Source: Betaproteobacteria bacterium (GTDB lineage: Bacteria > Pseudomonadota > Gammaproteobacteria > Burkholderiales > Casimicrobiaceae). From it: DNA of 64,000 bases. Below, in pieces: positions 62,663-64,000 of this stretch. The stretch's first letter is position 1. The number at the start of each line of letters is the position of its first letter. Made by a program: the position numbers and the translations under genes. Under the pieces are notes generated by a model. The model was not told the DNA's origin. It made no database searches and was given only the letters and a program-made list of their open reading frames with translations. The stretch lies in NCBI GenBank assembly GCA_027492485.1, contig JAPUER010000009.1, positions 1 to 64,000 of the forward strand. Direction: 5' to 3'.

Positions 62663-63067
62663 CTACGCGGCAGCCGGCTTGCTGGTTTCGAGCTTCTCGC
62701 GGATACGGGCCGATTTGCCCGAACGATCGCGCAGGTAGTAGAGCTTGGCGCGGCGCACGGCACCACGGCGCTTGAGTTCGATCGACGCGATCAGCGGCGA
62801 GTACATCTGAAACGTACGCTCGACGCCTTCGCCATTGGAGATTTTGCGCACGATGAAGGAGCTGTTGAGGCCCTTGTTGCGCTTGGCGATCACCACGCCT
62901 TCATAGGCCTGCACGCGCTTGCGTTCGCCTTCAACGACGTTGACGTTGACGATCACGGTGTCGCCCGGCGCAAAGGCGGGGACGGTTTTGTTGAGACGGG
63001 CGATTTCTTCCTGTTCGAGCGTTGCGATCAGGGACTTGGTGGCGCCGCCACGAGCGGTTTTCGACAT
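62663..63067 (-). CDS. rplS: 50S ribosomal protein L19
   Basis: A 134-residue L19 with the typical [30 protein letters not shown] block and [14 protein letters not shown] end. It follows trmD as in most proteobacteria. The ATG at 63067 matches family length. The 179-base gap to trmD is a bit large. Confidence 0.97.
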   Translation of the reverse strand: MSKTARGGATKSLIATLEQEEIARLNKTVPAFAPGDTVIVNVNVVEGERKRVQAYEGVVIAKRNKGLNSSFIVRKISNGEGVERTFQMYSPLIASIELKRRGAVRRAKLYYLRDRSGKSARIREKLETSKPAAA

Positions 63068-63246
63068 GTTGATTTTCCTGTGGTTGTTTTCAGAGTCCGA
63101 GAGGTGTGCGGCGGGAATCCCCGTCTGCGACGCCGACATTGCGGCGCGCTGAACACACGTCGGGTTCCGTGCGCGGCCATTTGCGGCATTGCTGCCGAAG
63201 ATTCGAAATGGCTCGACGCGCTGGAAATCAGTGCAGAAATTCTGCG

Positions 63247-63996
63247 CTAAGCCTTTGATTCTAACGCAATTTCGTCGATCAATGCACGCTCTTCGAAGGA
63301 CAATTCGGCACGCGCCAGCAAATCGGGACGGCGACGCCAGGTGCGGGCCAGCGCCTGTTTCAGCCGCCAGCGCTGGATTGCCGCGTGATCGCCCCCCGAA
63401 AGCCCCGCTGGCAAAGGCTCATCGCCGCCAGTGAGCGCATACTGCGGCCAGTCGAGCCGGCCACCCTGCTCGTCGGCGAACGACTCGAATGCCGTCGATT
63501 CGTCGTCGCCCAACGCGCCCGGCAGCAGGCGCACGCAGGCGTCGATGACGACCGCCGCCGCCAGCTCGCCACCCGACAGCACGTAGTCGCCCAGCGAGAC
63601 GACGGCGTCGACGTTGCCGTCGATCCAGCGCTGGTCGATGCCTTCATAGCGGCCGGCGACGAAAGTGAGATGCCGGCACTGGGCAAAGTCCCGCACGCGC
63701 GACTGCGTCAGCGGCGCGCCGTCCGGGCTCAGAAAAACCACCGTCGGCGCTGCGTCGCCGTGCCAGTCGTGCGCCGCCGCCAGCGCGCGGTCCAGCGGCG
63801 CCGGCATCAGCACCATGCCCGGGCCCCCGGCGGCGGGGCGGGCGTCGATCGACTTGCGGGCATCGCTGGCGAAATCGTGCAGACCGAAGCCGCGCCAGCG
63901 CCAGAGCCCGCGCTCGCGTGCGCGGCCGGTCACGCCATAGTCCAGCGCGTGCTCGACGAGTTCGGGAAAGGCGGCCAGCAGGGAGACGGAGAGCAT
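63247..63996 (-). CDS. trmD: tRNA (guanine(37)-N1)-methyltransferase
   Basis: A 249-residue SPOUT methyltransferase with the [10 protein letters not shown] and [11 protein letters not shown] knot motifs. It makes m1G37 in tRNAs. The ATG at 63996 is four bases from the window edge; the protein looks complete but an upstream start cannot be excluded. Confidence 0.95.
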   Translation of the reverse strand: MLSVSLLAAFPELVEHALDYGVTGRARERGLWRWRGFGLHDFASDARKSIDARPAAGGPGMVLMPAPLDRALAAAHDWHGDAAPTVVFLSPDGAPLTQSRVRDFAQCRHLTFVAGRYEGIDQRWIDGNVDAVVSLGDYVLSGGELAAAVVIDACVRLLPGALGDDESTAFESFADEQGGRLDWPQYALTGGDEPLPAGLSGGDHAAIQRWRLKQALARTWRRRPDLLARAELSFEERALIDEIALESKA

Positions 63997-64000
63997 GTGA

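Overview
The window is a 64 kb stretch of high-GC bacterial chromosome. Gene content and order point to a betaproteobacterium, probably Burkholderiales or a close relative. The evidence is murA-hisG followed by hisDCBHAF, an mlaFEDACB cluster with mlaA inside it, the rsmI-lpoA-yraN-diaA/gmhA-dolP block, trmD-rplS, clpS-clpA beside a cold-shock gene, a monomeric isocitrate dehydrogenase, and a short-form HisG. No species-level call is possible from the sequence alone. Strand bias is mixed and most genes are ordinary core or shell genes.

Layout. 1-7.2 kb: end of a tRNA-Arg, a cytochrome c5-like protein, ApaH, a PlsC-type acyltransferase, a CsgG-like lipoprotein, a salicylate-5-hydroxylase-like ring-hydroxylating oxygenase (alpha, beta) with an SDR, and a bactofilin. 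7.2-12.3 kb: a PfkB kinase, an IS110-family insertion with a structured left end, an S41 peptidase, and a LysR/VOC divergent pair. 12.3-20.6 kb: a LytTR two-component pair, argH, a SemiSWEET plus 3-hydroxyisobutyrate-dehydrogenase-family pair, clpA, clpS, cspA. 20.7-31.5 kb: icd, an OmpA lipoprotein/patatin pair, adenine deaminase, a GntR(YtrA)-ABC exporter operon, a protein of unknown function, phzF. 31.7-38 kb: ettA, a zinc-ribbon membrane protein, an SDR, a DUF1190-like lipoprotein, an old-yellow-enzyme homologue, DUF456. 38.2-50.6 kb: the histidine operon, split between hisD and hisG by about 4.5 kb of accessory DNA (a Phd/CcdA-CcdB toxin-antitoxin pair, a kelch/dockerin-like secreted protein, a hisG 3' fragment and a DUF2442/DUF4160 pair), then murA and a BolA protein. 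50.7-64 kb: a YadGH-like ABC exporter, the Mla phospholipid-transport genes, the yraL-yraP-like envelope block, a TusA protein, a J-like/RDD/TPR membrane protein, rplS and trmD.

The most unusual signal is non-coding. Six copies of a roughly 120-130 bp imperfect palindrome lie between genes (about 6.2, 17.1, 29.1, 38.1, 43.9 and 56.4 kb). The ends resemble CAGCTTTT ... AAAAGCTG, and a GTCGAC palindrome (usually inside AAGTCGACTT) sits at the midpoint. They are well diverged from one another yet keep the same architecture. Other repeat families are also present: three GTAGGAGCGGCTTGCCGCGACC hairpins, CTCCC/GGGAG hairpins, tandem GACGAAT units and a long conserved intergenic block near 33.6 kb. 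The histidine operon spacers are especially heavily loaded with them.

Functional themes. Much of the right half serves the outer membrane and cell wall (Mla system, LpoA-like, DolP-like, MurA, sedoheptulose-phosphate isomerase). The left half is mostly metabolic, with one transposon and one accessory insertion.
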